64,000 bases of DNA from Actinomadura terrae (GTDB taxonomy: Bacteria; Actinomycetota; Actinomycetes; Streptosporangiales; Streptosporangiaceae): the NCBI RefSeq assembly GCF_022751215.1, contig NZ_JAICDG010000002.1, forward strand, positions 1,922,001-1,986,000, read 5' to 3'. The notes below the pieces were generated by a model. It made no database searches and was not told the DNA's origin. It worked only from the letters and a program-made list of their open reading frames with translations. The stretch's first letter is position 1. The number at the start of each line of letters is the position of its first letter. A program made the position numbers and the translations under genes. Below, piece after piece: positions 43,440-51,153 of the stretch.

Positions 43440-44329
43440 TCGGCGCGGGTCTGCTCGCGCACGTTCCCACGATCGTGCTCCCCGAGGTGACGCGGCGCGA
43501 GCTGAACCACGGCGAGGACACGACGCTCGTCCCGGGCCTGAAGCGGCTCCGCGCGGACGTCTTCGACCGCGACGACTACGACACCGTCGTCGTGCTGGAC
43601 TCGCACTGGGCCACGACCGTCGAGTTCGTCACCACCGCCCACGACCGGCGCGCGGGGCTCTACACGTCCGAGGAGCTGCCGCGCGGCATGTCCCGCATGC
43701 CGTACGACTTCCCCGGCGACCCCGAGCTGGCCCGCGCCGTCGCCGACTACGCCGGCAAGCACGGGACCTACATCACCCCGATCGACGACCCGTACCTGCC
43801 GATCTACTACGCGACCGTCAACCTGTGGACGCACCTCGGCGTGCGCGACGACCCCTACCTCGGCGACCCCGGCCGCAAGTGGATCTCGATCGGCGTCTGC
43901 CAGACCGCCGACACCGAGGACTTCCTGCGCCTCGGCCGCGCGCTCGGCGACGCGATCGCGGCCGTCGACCGCCGCGTCCTGCTGATCGCGTCGGGCGCGC
44001 TGTCGCACACGTTCTGGCCGCTGCGCGTGATCCGCGACCACGAGGCGGCCGGGCCCGAGCACATCTTCACCCCCGAGGCCCGCGCGGCCGACGAGGAGCG
44101 CATCGGCTGGCTCAAGGCGGGCGACCACGCCCGGGTCCTGGACACCATGCCGGAGTTCCTCAAGTTCAAGCCCGAGGCCCGCTTCGGCCACTACCTGATG
44201 ATGATCGGGGCGCTCGGGGAGCGCGCCTGCACGGCCCCCGGCCGCCTCTACAGCGAGTACGAGAACTCCGTCGGTACCGGCCAGGTGCACATCTGGTTCG
44301 ACCGCCCCGAGCATGGATGGACCAGCTGA
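43427..44329 (+). CDS. hpaD: Class III extradiol dioxygenase (HpaD-like)
   Basis: 300-aa LigB-type non-haem Fe(II) dioxygenase, expected to open the ring of 3,4-dihydroxyphenylacetate between C2 and C3. Probable metal ligands include His in LLAHVPTIVL and in LDSHWATT and an acidic residue further on; acid-base His in GALSHTFWPLR. ATG 43427 lies inside the last codons of hpaE. Order E-D-G supports the substrate; a related catechol substrate cannot be excluded. Confidence 0.82.
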   Translation: MGQVVGAGLLAHVPTIVLPEVTRRELNHGEDTTLVPGLKRLRADVFDRDDYDTVVVLDSHWATTVEFVTTAHDRRAGLYTSEELPRGMSRMPYDFPGDPELARAVADYAGKHGTYITPIDDPYLPIYYATVNLWTHLGVRDDPYLGDPGRKWISIGVCQTADTEDFLRLGRALGDAIAAVDRRVLLIASGALSHTFWPLRVIRDHEAAGPEHIFTPEARAADEERIGWLKAGDHARVLDTMPEFLKFKPEARFGHYLMMIGALGERACTAPGRLYSEYENSVGTGQVHIWFDRPEHGWTS

Positions 44330-44330
44330 C

Positions 44331-45176
44331 GTGACCGAATACCGGAGGATCCTCCTCGACGGCGCCGCGACCCAGGTCGTGCGGGACGGCGAGGAGCTGG
44401 TCAGCGCCGACGGCCGCCGCGTCCGCGCGGACGAGGCCGTGCACCTGCCGCCGTGCGAGCCGTCCAAGGTGATCGCGGTGCACCTCAACCACCGCAGCCG
44501 CGTGGAGGAGTTCCAGACCAGCCTGCCGCCCGCCCCCACGTTCTTCCACAAGCCGATCTCGGCGCTGAACGCGCACGGCGGCGCGGTCGTCCGCCCGGAG
44601 CGGTGCAAGTACCTCAACTACGAGGGCGAGATCGCGATCGTCATCGGCCGGACGGCGCGCAACGTGTCGCCGAAGGAGGCGGGCGACTACATCGCGGGCT
44701 ACACCGTCGCCAACGACTACGGCCTGCACGACTTCCGCGACACCGACGCCGGGTCGATGCTGCGCGTCAAGGGCTCGGACACGCTGTGCCCGCTCGGCCC
44801 CGGCCTCGTCACCGGCTGGGACTTCCACGGCAAGTACCTGCGCACCTACGTCAACGGCGAGCTGGTGCAGGACGGCAGCACCGACGAGATGGAGTGGGAC
44901 ATGCACTACCTCGTCGCCGACATCGCCCGCACGATCACGCTCTACCCCGGGGACGTGCTGCTCTCGGGCACCCCGGCCAACTCGCGTCCCGTCCAGCCGG
45001 GCGACGTCGTCGAGGTCGAGGCGGAGGGCCTCGGACGGCTCCGCAACCACATCGTGGCCGGTCCCGTCCCGATCCGGGACGACTGCGGGGCGCAGCCGAC
45101 CGAGTCCGAGGAGGTCATCTCGACCACGTTCGGCGGCGACTGGGAGTTCCGGGGCATCCGCGCCCCCCGCCGGTAA
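44331..45176 (+). CDS. hpaG: Fumarylacetoacetate hydrolase family (HpaG-like isomerase/decarboxylase)
   Basis: 281-aa FAH-fold enzyme, expected to decarboxylate and isomerise the tricarboxylate produced after CHMS oxidation. Landmarks: YEGEIAIVIGR (metal ligand Glu), ANDYGLHDFRD, KGSDTLCPLGP and LLSGTPAN. GTG 44331 begins 1 nt after the hpaD stop; ATG 44313 is an alternative with six extra residues. The later enzymes (hydratase HpaH, aldolase HpaI) and hydroxylase HpaBC are not in the window. Confidence 0.84.
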   Translation: MTEYRRILLDGAATQVVRDGEELVSADGRRVRADEAVHLPPCEPSKVIAVHLNHRSRVEEFQTSLPPAPTFFHKPISALNAHGGAVVRPERCKYLNYEGEIAIVIGRTARNVSPKEAGDYIAGYTVANDYGLHDFRDTDAGSMLRVKGSDTLCPLGPGLVTGWDFHGKYLRTYVNGELVQDGSTDEMEWDMHYLVADIARTITLYPGDVLLSGTPANSRPVQPGDVVEVEAEGLGRLRNHIVAGPVPIRDDCGAQPTESEEVISTTFGGDWEFRGIRAPRR

Positions 45177-45198
45177 TAGCTTTCTCCCGCACACTGCC

Positions 45199-45232
45199 GC
45201 GCCCCTTCCGGACCACCGTCCGGGAGGGGCGC
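45199..45232 (+). terminator. Terminator of hpaEDG operon
   Basis: GCGCCCCTTCCGGA (45199-45212) pairs with TCCGGGAGGGGCGC (45219-45232) with one mismatch. Confidence 0.75.
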
Positions 45233-45300
45233 TCGGTGTATCGCGGGCTTATCGTTTCCCGCATACGCCCCGGCAACAGCCTTCCGTCTTCAGTGGAGGC

Positions 45301-45936
45301 ATGCACCGCAGCGCGAATCCACCTCTGGCGATCAAGACGCGTGTCCTCGCGTCCCTCACCCGGCTCGTCGCCGTGTCGCTGGTCCCGGTCGCCTTCTGCC
45401 GCGCCCCGGGCCGGGGCCGCTTCACGGCCTGCCAATGGGCGCTGGCCCTCCGCTTCCCGGCCGAGGACCTGCGCGGGCTGGCGCCGCAGACGCTCGCGGC
45501 GTTCACGCACGCCCGGGCCGAGGCGTTCTGGCGCGACCGGCAGCTGATCGGCCTCACCTCCGGATACCGCGACCCGGCGGAGCAGCACCGGATCTTCGCC
45601 GCGGAGGTGGCGCGCACCGGCTCGGTGGCCGCCGCGCGGCTCCGGGTGCTGCCGCCGGAGGAGTCCAGCCACGTGCGGGGGCTCGCCCTCGACGTCCGCC
45701 CCACCGAGGGCGCACTGTGGCTCGAACGGCACGGCTGGCGGTACGGCCTCTACCGCATCTACGACAACGAGTGGTGGCACTTCGAGTACCGCACGGTCGC
45801 GCCCGTCCGGCTGCCGAGCCCGGCCGCCGCGCGGTGGCCGCGCCGCGCCCACGGCGACGGGCCCTGGCGCCACGCGCCGCGTCCCGACGGCGGCCGCCCA
45901 CCGTACATGAACGCGACCGCGGGACCGGCGGCGTGA
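45301..45936 (+). CDS. D-Ala-D-Ala carboxypeptidase, VanY/M15B family
   Basis: 211-aa zinc peptidase acting on peptidoglycan stem peptides. Signature motifs: SGYRDPAEQ (88-95), zinc ligands H124 in SSHVRGLALDVR and D131, base E157 and third ligand H160 in EWWHFEY. A hydrophobic N-terminal segment (LASLTRLVAVSLVPVAFC) suggests export or membrane anchoring. ATG 45301 with GTGGAGG upstream. The D-Ala-D-Ala ligase follows 14 nt later, so the two are an operon acting on the same dipeptide. Confidence 0.88.
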   Translation: MHRSANPPLAIKTRVLASLTRLVAVSLVPVAFCRAPGRGRFTACQWALALRFPAEDLRGLAPQTLAAFTHARAEAFWRDRQLIGLTSGYRDPAEQHRIFAAEVARTGSVAAARLRVLPPEESSHVRGLALDVRPTEGALWLERHGWRYGLYRIYDNEWWHFEYRTVAPVRLPSPAAARWPRRAHGDGPWRHAPRPDGGRPPYMNATAGPAA

Positions 45937-45950
45937 AAGGGAGTGTCGGA

Positions 45951-46970
45951 ATGACCAGGGAGCACCGGGTGAACGGGGAGCGGCGGATGGCGCGGCGGGT
46001 CGTGGTGATCGGCGGCGGGGAGAACGCCGAGCACGAGGTGTCGCTGGCCACGGCGGCGGGGATCGCGGAGGCGCTGCGCCGCGGCGGCTTCGACGTCGAC
46101 GAGCTGACCATCGACCGCGACGGGACGTGGCGCCGGGGCACGGAGGTGCTCGGGGCGCGGGCCGCCGGTTCGGTCGCCGCGGCGCTGACCGTGATGGAAC
46201 GTGCCGACGTGGTTTTTCCCGCGGTCCACGGCCCGTGCGGCGAGGACGGGACGCTGGCGGCGCTCTGCGCGCTCGCGCACACGCCGATGGCGGGCTCGGG
46301 CGTGCGCGCAGGAGCGGTCGGCATGGACAAGTGGACGACCAAGCTCGTCGCCGACGCCGTCGGAATCCGCACCGCCCCCGCCCGGCTGGTGCACGCGGCG
46401 GACATCGCCGACATCGAGTTCGACGCCCAGGTGGTGGTCAAGCCCGCCTCGGCCGGGTCGAGCCACGGCGTCGCGCTCGCCCGCGACGCGTCCCAGCTCC
46501 GCGAGGCGCTGCGCGAGGCGGCGCGGTACGACGACCGGATCCTGGTCGAGCGGCTCGTCGCGGGCCGGGAGATCGACCTGGCCGTCCTGCGGGAGGCGGA
46601 CGGCCACCGGTGGGCCGCGCCGCCCCTGGAGATCCACGCCGACGGGCTGTTCGACACCGAGACCAAGTACGACGGCTCCGCCCGGTTCTCCGTGCCCGCC
46701 GACGTCTCCGACGCCGAGCGGGAGGCCCTCACCGGCGCGGCGCTGCGGATGTTCGACGCGCTCGGCTGCGCCGGGCTCGCCCGCGTCGACTTCTTCCTCA
46801 CCGACCAGGGGCCCGTGCTCAACGAGATCAACACGATGCCGGGGATGACCGCCGAGTCCCAGGTGCCGAGGATGTTCGCCGCCGCCGGGCTCTCCTACGA
46901 GGAGCTGGTCGCGCGCCTGGTCGACGCCGCGACCGTGCCCGGCCCGGCGAAACCGGTCCTCAGCGCGTGA
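45951..46970 (+). CDS. D-alanine-D-alanine ligase family (ATP-grasp)
   Basis: 339-aa ligase. N-terminal GGGENAEHEVSL resembles the GGxSxEHEVSL motif; then VHGPCGEDG, VVVKPASAGSSHGVAL and the metal-binding EINTMPGMT. The omega-loop reads FDTETKYDG: a Lys-Tyr pair as in DdlB, not the His of VanA-type D-Ala-D-Lac ligases, so D-Ala-D-Ala is predicted. ATG 45951 after AAGGGAG. Paired with the VanY-type gene and far from a cell-wall cluster, so perhaps a second Ddl. Confidence 0.87.
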   Translation: MTREHRVNGERRMARRVVVIGGGENAEHEVSLATAAGIAEALRRGGFDVDELTIDRDGTWRRGTEVLGARAAGSVAAALTVMERADVVFPAVHGPCGEDGTLAALCALAHTPMAGSGVRAGAVGMDKWTTKLVADAVGIRTAPARLVHAADIADIEFDAQVVVKPASAGSSHGVALARDASQLREALREAARYDDRILVERLVAGREIDLAVLREADGHRWAAPPLEIHADGLFDTETKYDGSARFSVPADVSDAEREALTGAALRMFDALGCAGLARVDFFLTDQGPVLNEINTMPGMTAESQVPRMFAAAGLSYEELVARLVDAATVPGPAKPVLSA

Positions 46971-46976
46971 GGGGAC

Positions 46977-47003
46977 GGGGCATCCCGGGCCGCGGGATGC
47001 CCC
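46977..47003. terminator. Bidirectional hairpin terminator
   Basis: GGGGCATCCC (46977-46986) pairs perfectly with GGGATGCCCC (46994-47003), between the converging ligase and LLM genes. Confidence 0.8.
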
Positions 47004-47012
47004 GGTCTCGCG

Positions 47013-47945
47013 TCAGGACATGAGCGCGTCGGTGCGCTTCACGACCTCGCGGCAGAACGCGCCGACGCCGTTCGGGTCGTCGGTGAACTGGGACGGCTTG
47101 ATGCAGAACGTCGTGAACCCCTGGGCGACCTGCTCGGGGATGCTCTCCAGCGCCGGTTCGAGCGGCGACACCGAGTCGTCGTCGGGGAACACCGGGCGGC
47201 AGCCGCCGATGCGCTCCAGGTCGGCGAGGTCGCGTCCGGCGGCCGTCATCGCGGCGGACAGCGTCTCCAGCTCCTCTGGCGTCGGACGGCCCAGCGGGTG
47301 GAACCCGTGCGCGTACTTCACGATCCGGTCCAGGAGCCTCGGGTGCAGGTGCTGGCCGCCGAACCACATGCGCGGCCCGTCCGGGCGGTAGGCGCGCGGC
47401 TCGAAGTAGACGTCCTCGAAGGAGAAGTGCTCGCCGCTGTAGGAGACGGGGGAGCCGCGCCAGAGCAGGTCCCAGATCTCCAGCTGCTCGTCGAGGATCG
47501 CGCCGCGCTTGTTGAAGGGGACCTGCATCGCCGCGTACTCGTCCCGGCTCCAGCTGACCGTCGGCTGGACGACGAGCCGCCCCTCCGACAGCAGGTCGAG
47601 CGTGCCGATGTCGCGGGCGAGCGCGAGCGGGTGCTTCAGCGGGGCGAGGATCGCGGCGGCGGCGAGCCGGATCCGGGTGGTGACCGAGGCGATGGCGCCG
47701 AGCAGCATCAGCGAGCCGGGCCAGGGCGTGAACGGGTCCTGGTTGCCGGGCAGCGCGTACTCGCGCGGGTTGCCCATCACGCCGTCCGCGCCCGCGTCCG
47801 GGCCGAGGACGACGTGCTCGCTGACCATCACGGCGTCGAACCCGGCGTCCTCGGCCTCCCGCGCCCAGCGGACGAGGGTGGGCAGGTCGCGGCCGGTGGT
47901 CAGCGTCCAGTTCTCGCTCAGCACGAGTACGAAGCGTGGCGTCAT
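47013..47945 (-). CDS. LLM-class flavin/F420-dependent oxidoreductase
   Basis: 310-aa luciferase-like TIM-barrel oxidoreductase; cofactor F420 or FMN. The family pattern is clear: AREAEDAGFDAVMVSEHVVLG near the start, RIRLAAAAILAPLKHPLALARDIGTLDLLSEGRL in the core, and GPRMWFGGQHLHPRLL later. Substrate unknown. ATG 47945 has TACGAT exactly 6 nt upstream, so the mRNA is probably leaderless; an open extension to 47981 would run through the operator and is rejected. The operator marks it as a regulon member. Confidence 0.87.
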   Translation of the reverse strand: MTPRFVLVLSENWTLTTGRDLPTLVRWAREAEDAGFDAVMVSEHVVLGPDAGADGVMGNPREYALPGNQDPFTPWPGSLMLLGAIASVTTRIRLAAAAILAPLKHPLALARDIGTLDLLSEGRLVVQPTVSWSRDEYAAMQVPFNKRGAILDEQLEIWDLLWRGSPVSYSGEHFSFEDVYFEPRAYRPDGPRMWFGGQHLHPRLLDRIVKYAHGFHPLGRPTPEELETLSAAMTAAGRDLADLERIGGCRPVFPDDDSVSPLEPALESIPEQVAQGFTTFCIKPSQFTDDPNGVGAFCREVVKRTDALMS

Positions 47946-47951
47946 CCGGTC

Positions 47952-47981
47952 ATCGTACGGGCCCAAACGATTCACGGGCAA
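47952..47981 (-). promoter_or_regulatory. LLM gene promoter with operator, site 4
   Basis: On the minus strand TTGCCC (47981-47976), 18-nt spacer, TACGAT (47957-47952), then 6 nt to ATG. Operator TCGTACGGGCCCAAACGA (47953-47970) fills the spacer. Confidence 0.72.
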
Positions 47982-48000
47982 GGCTCTCCGGCGGCGGGCC

Positions 48001-48576
48001 TCAGGAGCGGGGACGGCGGCCCGAGCGGCGCGGGGGAGGAGGCGGGGAGTCGGCCCGCAGTGCCGCGCGCCGCTCGTCGCCCTCCTCCTCCAGGTGCTCG
48101 ACGACCGACCTCAGCGTCTGCGCGAGCGCCCGGTTCGCGTCCCCGTCCAGCCGCTCGACCACGAACGCCTCCTCGGCGTTGAAGGCCGGGAACAGCGTCC
48201 GCATGAGGTCCTGCCCCTTGTCGGTCAGCCGCAGCAGGACGAGCCGCCCGTCCCGCGCGTGCTGGCCGCGCTCGATCAGCCCGCGCCCCTCCAGCGTCTT
48301 GACGACCCCCGTGAGCGTCCCCTTGGAGATGCCCGCCTCCTCGGCGACGTGCCGGGTCTCCATCTCCTCCCAGATCCACACCACCCAGAGCACGACGAAC
48401 GAGGTCCAGGTGAGGTCGGCGCCGCGCAGCACCGAGCTCTCGAAGTGCTGCCGGATCGCCGCGGCGGCCCGGTAGATGTTGGAGACCGCCATCATCGCGT
48501 CGTGGCGCAGGGGCACGTCGCCGAGCCGCCGCTGGATCGCCTGCTCGGTCTCTTGCAGTGTGTGATGCCCGGTCAC
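48001..48576 (-). CDS. MarR-family regulator, probable repressor of the local regulon
   Basis: 191-aa winged-helix regulator. Dimer helices flank a wHTH: FVVLWVVWIWEEMETRHVAEEAGISKGTLTGVVKTLEGRGL, then the wing HARDGRLVLLRLTDKG. The Arg/Pro-rich C-terminus (PPPPRRSGRRPRS) is unusual. GTG start at 48576 with GGGGAGG 8 nt upstream. Two operator copies stand in its divergent promoter. HpaR, the MarR repressor of the E. coli hpa meta operon, is a precedent. That it binds the ten operator copies is my inference from position. Confidence 0.87.
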   Translation of the reverse strand: MTGHHTLQETEQAIQRRLGDVPLRHDAMMAVSNIYRAAAAIRQHFESSVLRGADLTWTSFVVLWVVWIWEEMETRHVAEEAGISKGTLTGVVKTLEGRGLIERGQHARDGRLVLLRLTDKGQDLMRTLFPAFNAEEAFVVERLDGDANRALAQTLRSVVEHLEEEGDERRAALRADSPPPPPRRSGRRPRS

Positions 48577-48638
48577 GTACGTCCTCCCCTGGAGCCCTGC
48601 GTAGTCGAATACTCGCGGGCCGAAAGGTGAATCTACTC

Positions 48639-48702
48639 TTGTCCGTCATTGTTCGGGCCCGTACGATCTCCCGCAATCCTCATCTCGTGCGGACCCAAAC
48701 GA
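48639..48702. promoter_or_regulatory. Divergent promoters with operator sites 5 and 6
   Basis: Rightward: TTGTCC (48639-48644), 17 nt, TACGAT (48662-48667). Leftward: TTGCGG (48676-48671), 17 nt, AACAAT (48653-48648). Site 5 TTGTTCGGGCCCGTACGA (48649-48666) lies in both spacers; site 6 TCGTGCGGACCCAAACGA (48685-48702) is 36 bp further. Suggests autoregulation of the MarR gene. Confidence 0.7.
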
Positions 48703-48738
48703 ATATCCCCCGGGTCCGTACCGGCACTGGAGCTGCCC

Positions 48739-50199
48739 ATGGCGATCCCGGAAGCCGCGCCCCCCTCGTCCCCGTCGTCCCCCTCGTCCGGCGCGTCCGG
48801 ACGGCGCCGCCTCGGCGTCCCCGAGATCGTATTCTTCGTCGTCGCCGCGTCCGCCCCGCTGACCGTCGCCGCGGGCGGCCTGCCGACCTCCTTCGCCGTC
48901 ACCGGCGTGACCGGAATCCCGCTGCTGTACGTCGTGCTGGCGGTGCTGCTCACCATCTTCACCGGCGGTTACGCCGCGATGAGCCGGTCGATCGCGAACG
49001 CGGGCGCGTTCTACGCCTACATCACCTACGGCCTCGGACGCGTCGCCGGGGTCGGCGCCGCGTTCGTCGCCCTCATCTCCTACAACACCATGCAGATCGG
49101 CCTCTACGGCCTGTTCGGCTTCACGACGGCCGACTTCCTCAAGACCAAGACCGACCTCGACCTCCCCTGGTGGACGGTGGCCCTCGCGGGCGTGGCCGTT
49201 GTCGCGATCCTCGGCTTCCGGCGCGTCGATCTCAACGCCCGCGTCCTCGGCGTGTTGCTCACGGTCGAGTTCCTGACCGTCCTGGTGTTCGACGTCGCCC
49301 AGCTCGCGGACGCGCCGGACGGCGTGTCGGCCGCCCCGCTCGGCCTCGACGCCGCCACCACCGGCGCCACCGGGGCCGCGTTCTGCTTCGCGATGGCGAG
49401 CTTCATGGGCTTCGAGGCCGCCGCCCTCTACAGCGAGGAGTGCCGCGACCCGCGCCGGACCGTCGGACGCGCCACCTACGTCGCCGTCGCCGTCATCGGC
49501 GTGTTCTACGCGTTCACCGCCTGGGCCATGACCGTCGGGACCGGCTCGTCCCAGATCATCGCCCGCGCCCAGAAGGACGGGCCCGCGCTCGTGTTCGTCC
49601 TGTCCGAGGAGCACGTCGGCAGGCTGTTCTCCGACCTCGCGCAGATCTTCCTGATCACGAGCCTGTTCGCGGCGCTGCTGTCGTTCCACAACGCCGTCGC
49701 ACGCTACTTCTTCTCACTCGGACGCGAGGGCGTACTGCCGTCCCCGCTCAGCCGCACCCACGCCCGGCACGGGTCCCCGCACGTCGGCTCGGCCACCCAG
49801 ACCGTCCTGGCGGCGGCCGTGGTCGTCGTCTTCGCCCTCGCGGACAAGGACCCGGTGCTGAGCCTGTTCAACTGGTTCACCAACCTCGGCGCCCTCGGCG
49901 TGATCGGGCTGCTGGCCCTCACCTCCGCCGCGGTGGTCGGCTACTTCGCGCGCGACCACCGCAGCGAGAACATGTGGAACCGCCTTGCGGCGCCCGCGCT
50001 GGCCTTCCTCGGCCTGGGCGCCGTCTTCGTCGTCAGCCTCCTCAACTTCGACGCGCTCCTCGGCGCCGAGAAGGGCTCGTCCCTCACCTGGGTCCTACCG
50101 GGGCTGATCTTCGTCGCCGCCGCCCTCGGGGCGGCGTTCGCCGCGTACCTGCGCACCGCCCGCCCCGACACCTACACACGCATCGGCTCCGGTGGTTAG
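48739..50199 (+). CDS. APC-superfamily amino acid/amine permease
   Basis: 486-aa transporter with about 12-14 membrane segments, probably importing an amino acid or amine by proton symport. The family start SAPLTVAAGGLPTSFAVTG and the helix-6 region FCFAMASFMGFEAAALYSEE are typical. A disordered Pro/Ser N-terminus (~25 residues) precedes helix 1. ATG 48739 with GGAG 8 nt upstream. The promoter carries the operator, consistent with a PuuP-like role of bringing in the inducer. Its end overlaps the converging decarboxylase-like gene by 4 nt. Confidence 0.87.
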   Translation: MAIPEAAPPSSPSSPSSGASGRRRLGVPEIVFFVVAASAPLTVAAGGLPTSFAVTGVTGIPLLYVVLAVLLTIFTGGYAAMSRSIANAGAFYAYITYGLGRVAGVGAAFVALISYNTMQIGLYGLFGFTTADFLKTKTDLDLPWWTVALAGVAVVAILGFRRVDLNARVLGVLLTVEFLTVLVFDVAQLADAPDGVSAAPLGLDAATTGATGAAFCFAMASFMGFEAAALYSEECRDPRRTVGRATYVAVAVIGVFYAFTAWAMTVGTGSSQIIARAQKDGPALVFVLSEEHVGRLFSDLAQIFLITSLFAALLSFHNAVARYFFSLGREGVLPSPLSRTHARHGSPHVGSATQTVLAAAVVVVFALADKDPVLSLFNWFTNLGALGVIGLLALTSAAVVGYFARDHRSENMWNRLAAPALAFLGLGAVFVVSLLNFDALLGAEKGSSLTWVLPGLIFVAAALGAAFAAYLRTARPDTYTRIGSGG

Positions 50200-50984
50200 G
50201 CGAGGCGGCGGCCGCCGTTCCAGACGACGCCGACCTGGCGGTAGTAGGCGCCGATGATCTCCTCCACCGCGAGGTCGGTGAGCTCCTCGGTGGGGGAGTC
50301 GAACAGGCGGAGCTCGGCCTCGCCCTTCCAGGCGGGGCCGGCCTCGAACGACGCGGCGCCCGACTCGATCAGTTCGTCCAGCGCGGGCGGCTGTCCGGGC
50401 TCGATGGAGGGCAGGAAGCGGTGGTGCGCCATCGGGTGGCCGTTCACGAAGCCGTTGGTCTCCGACGGCTCGCGCAGCGTCACGACGGCCTCGGCCAGGC
50501 GGCGGTCGGCGGCGGCGAGCGTCGCGCCGAACCGTCCACCGGCGCCGATGCGGGGCGCGCCCTGCCCGTACGGGTGGGGGCGGGTCTGGTGGATCGAGCC
50601 CAGCTTCTTCGGGTAACCCTGGTGCAGGCCGCGCCCGATCGCGAAGTCCTTGTCGACCCAGATGTAGACGCAGCGGGAGTACGTCCGGCCCTCGAACGAG
50701 CAGCGGACGACGACGAAGCACTCCTTGTACTGGGACCGGACGGGGTCGAGCAGTTCCTCGCCGGACTCCGAGCACGACTGCCAGTCCGCCCAGATGATCG
50801 CGACGGCGCCCGGGTCCTCGGGCGCGGGCGACAGCGGCTCGGGCAGCAGCGCGGCCACGCGGGCGGGGTCGGTGCGGTACTCGACGGTGAGCAGGTCGCC
50901 CGAGTAGTGCCACGGCGGGTTCGGGATCAGCGACGACCGGCCGGTCGCGGTCTTCGGGAACAGGAAACCTCGGACGGATGCCAC
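50196..50984 (-). CDS. Acetoacetate decarboxylase family enzyme
   Basis: 262-aa ADC-fold protein. The Schiff-base Lys region GYPKKLGS (K126/K127) matches the EYPKKL of clostridial acetoacetate decarboxylase, so a lysine-imine mechanism is possible; family members also include aldolase-dehydratases. GTG 50984 behind GGAGGAG. Operator site 7 lies 19 bp upstream. Substrate unknown; a ring-cleavage or side-chain keto acid would fit the regulon. Confidence 0.85.
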   Translation of the reverse strand: MASVRGFLFPKTATGRSSLIPNPPWHYSGDLLTVEYRTDPARVAALLPEPLSPAPEDPGAVAIIWADWQSCSESGEELLDPVRSQYKECFVVVRCSFEGRTYSRCVYIWVDKDFAIGRGLHQGYPKKLGSIHQTRPHPYGQGAPRIGAGGRFGATLAAADRRLAEAVVTLREPSETNGFVNGHPMAHHRFLPSIEPGQPPALDELIESGAASFEAGPAWKGEAELRLFDSPTEELTDLAVEEIIGAYYRQVGVVWNGGRRLA

Positions 50985-51002
50985 CGCGCTCCTCCTGGAA
51001 TG

Positions 51003-51020
51003 TCGTTTGGGTCCGTACGA
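51003..51020. promoter_or_regulatory. Regulon operator, site 7
   Basis: TCGTTTGGGTCCGTACGA, the best consensus copy, 19 bp before the decarboxylase-like gene (minus strand). No clear -35/-10 pair was found for that gene. Confidence 0.7.
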
Positions 51021-51083
51021 TAGGCCCTGCGGTGCGGTTTCGCCACCCGGGCACTGGTGATCAATGCCCGTGGCCAGGGAGTC

Positions 51084-51126
51084 TTGTCACAGACCCCGGG
51101 CCGCCATATGGTTTGAGCCCAAACGA
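51084..51126 (+). promoter_or_regulatory. Glutamine-synthetase-like gene promoter with operator, site 8
   Basis: TTGTCA (51084-51089), 17-nt spacer, TATGGT (51107-51112). Operator TGGTTTGAGCCCAAACGA (51109-51126) overlaps the -10 and start site. Confidence 0.68.
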
Positions 51127-51153
51127 TAAGCCCGTGAAGAGGGAGAGCCCGGC

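Noticed and set aside
45247..45266. Sequence ATCGTTTCCCGCATACGC before the VanY-type gene, resembling the regulon operator
   Set aside because: The central GG-NN-CC core is absent and the right half is out of register, so I did not count it as a site.
45951..46970. VanA-type D-Ala-D-Lac resistance ligase
   Set aside because: The omega-loop has the Lys-Tyr pair of D-Ala-D-Ala ligases, and no VanH or VanX gene is nearby.
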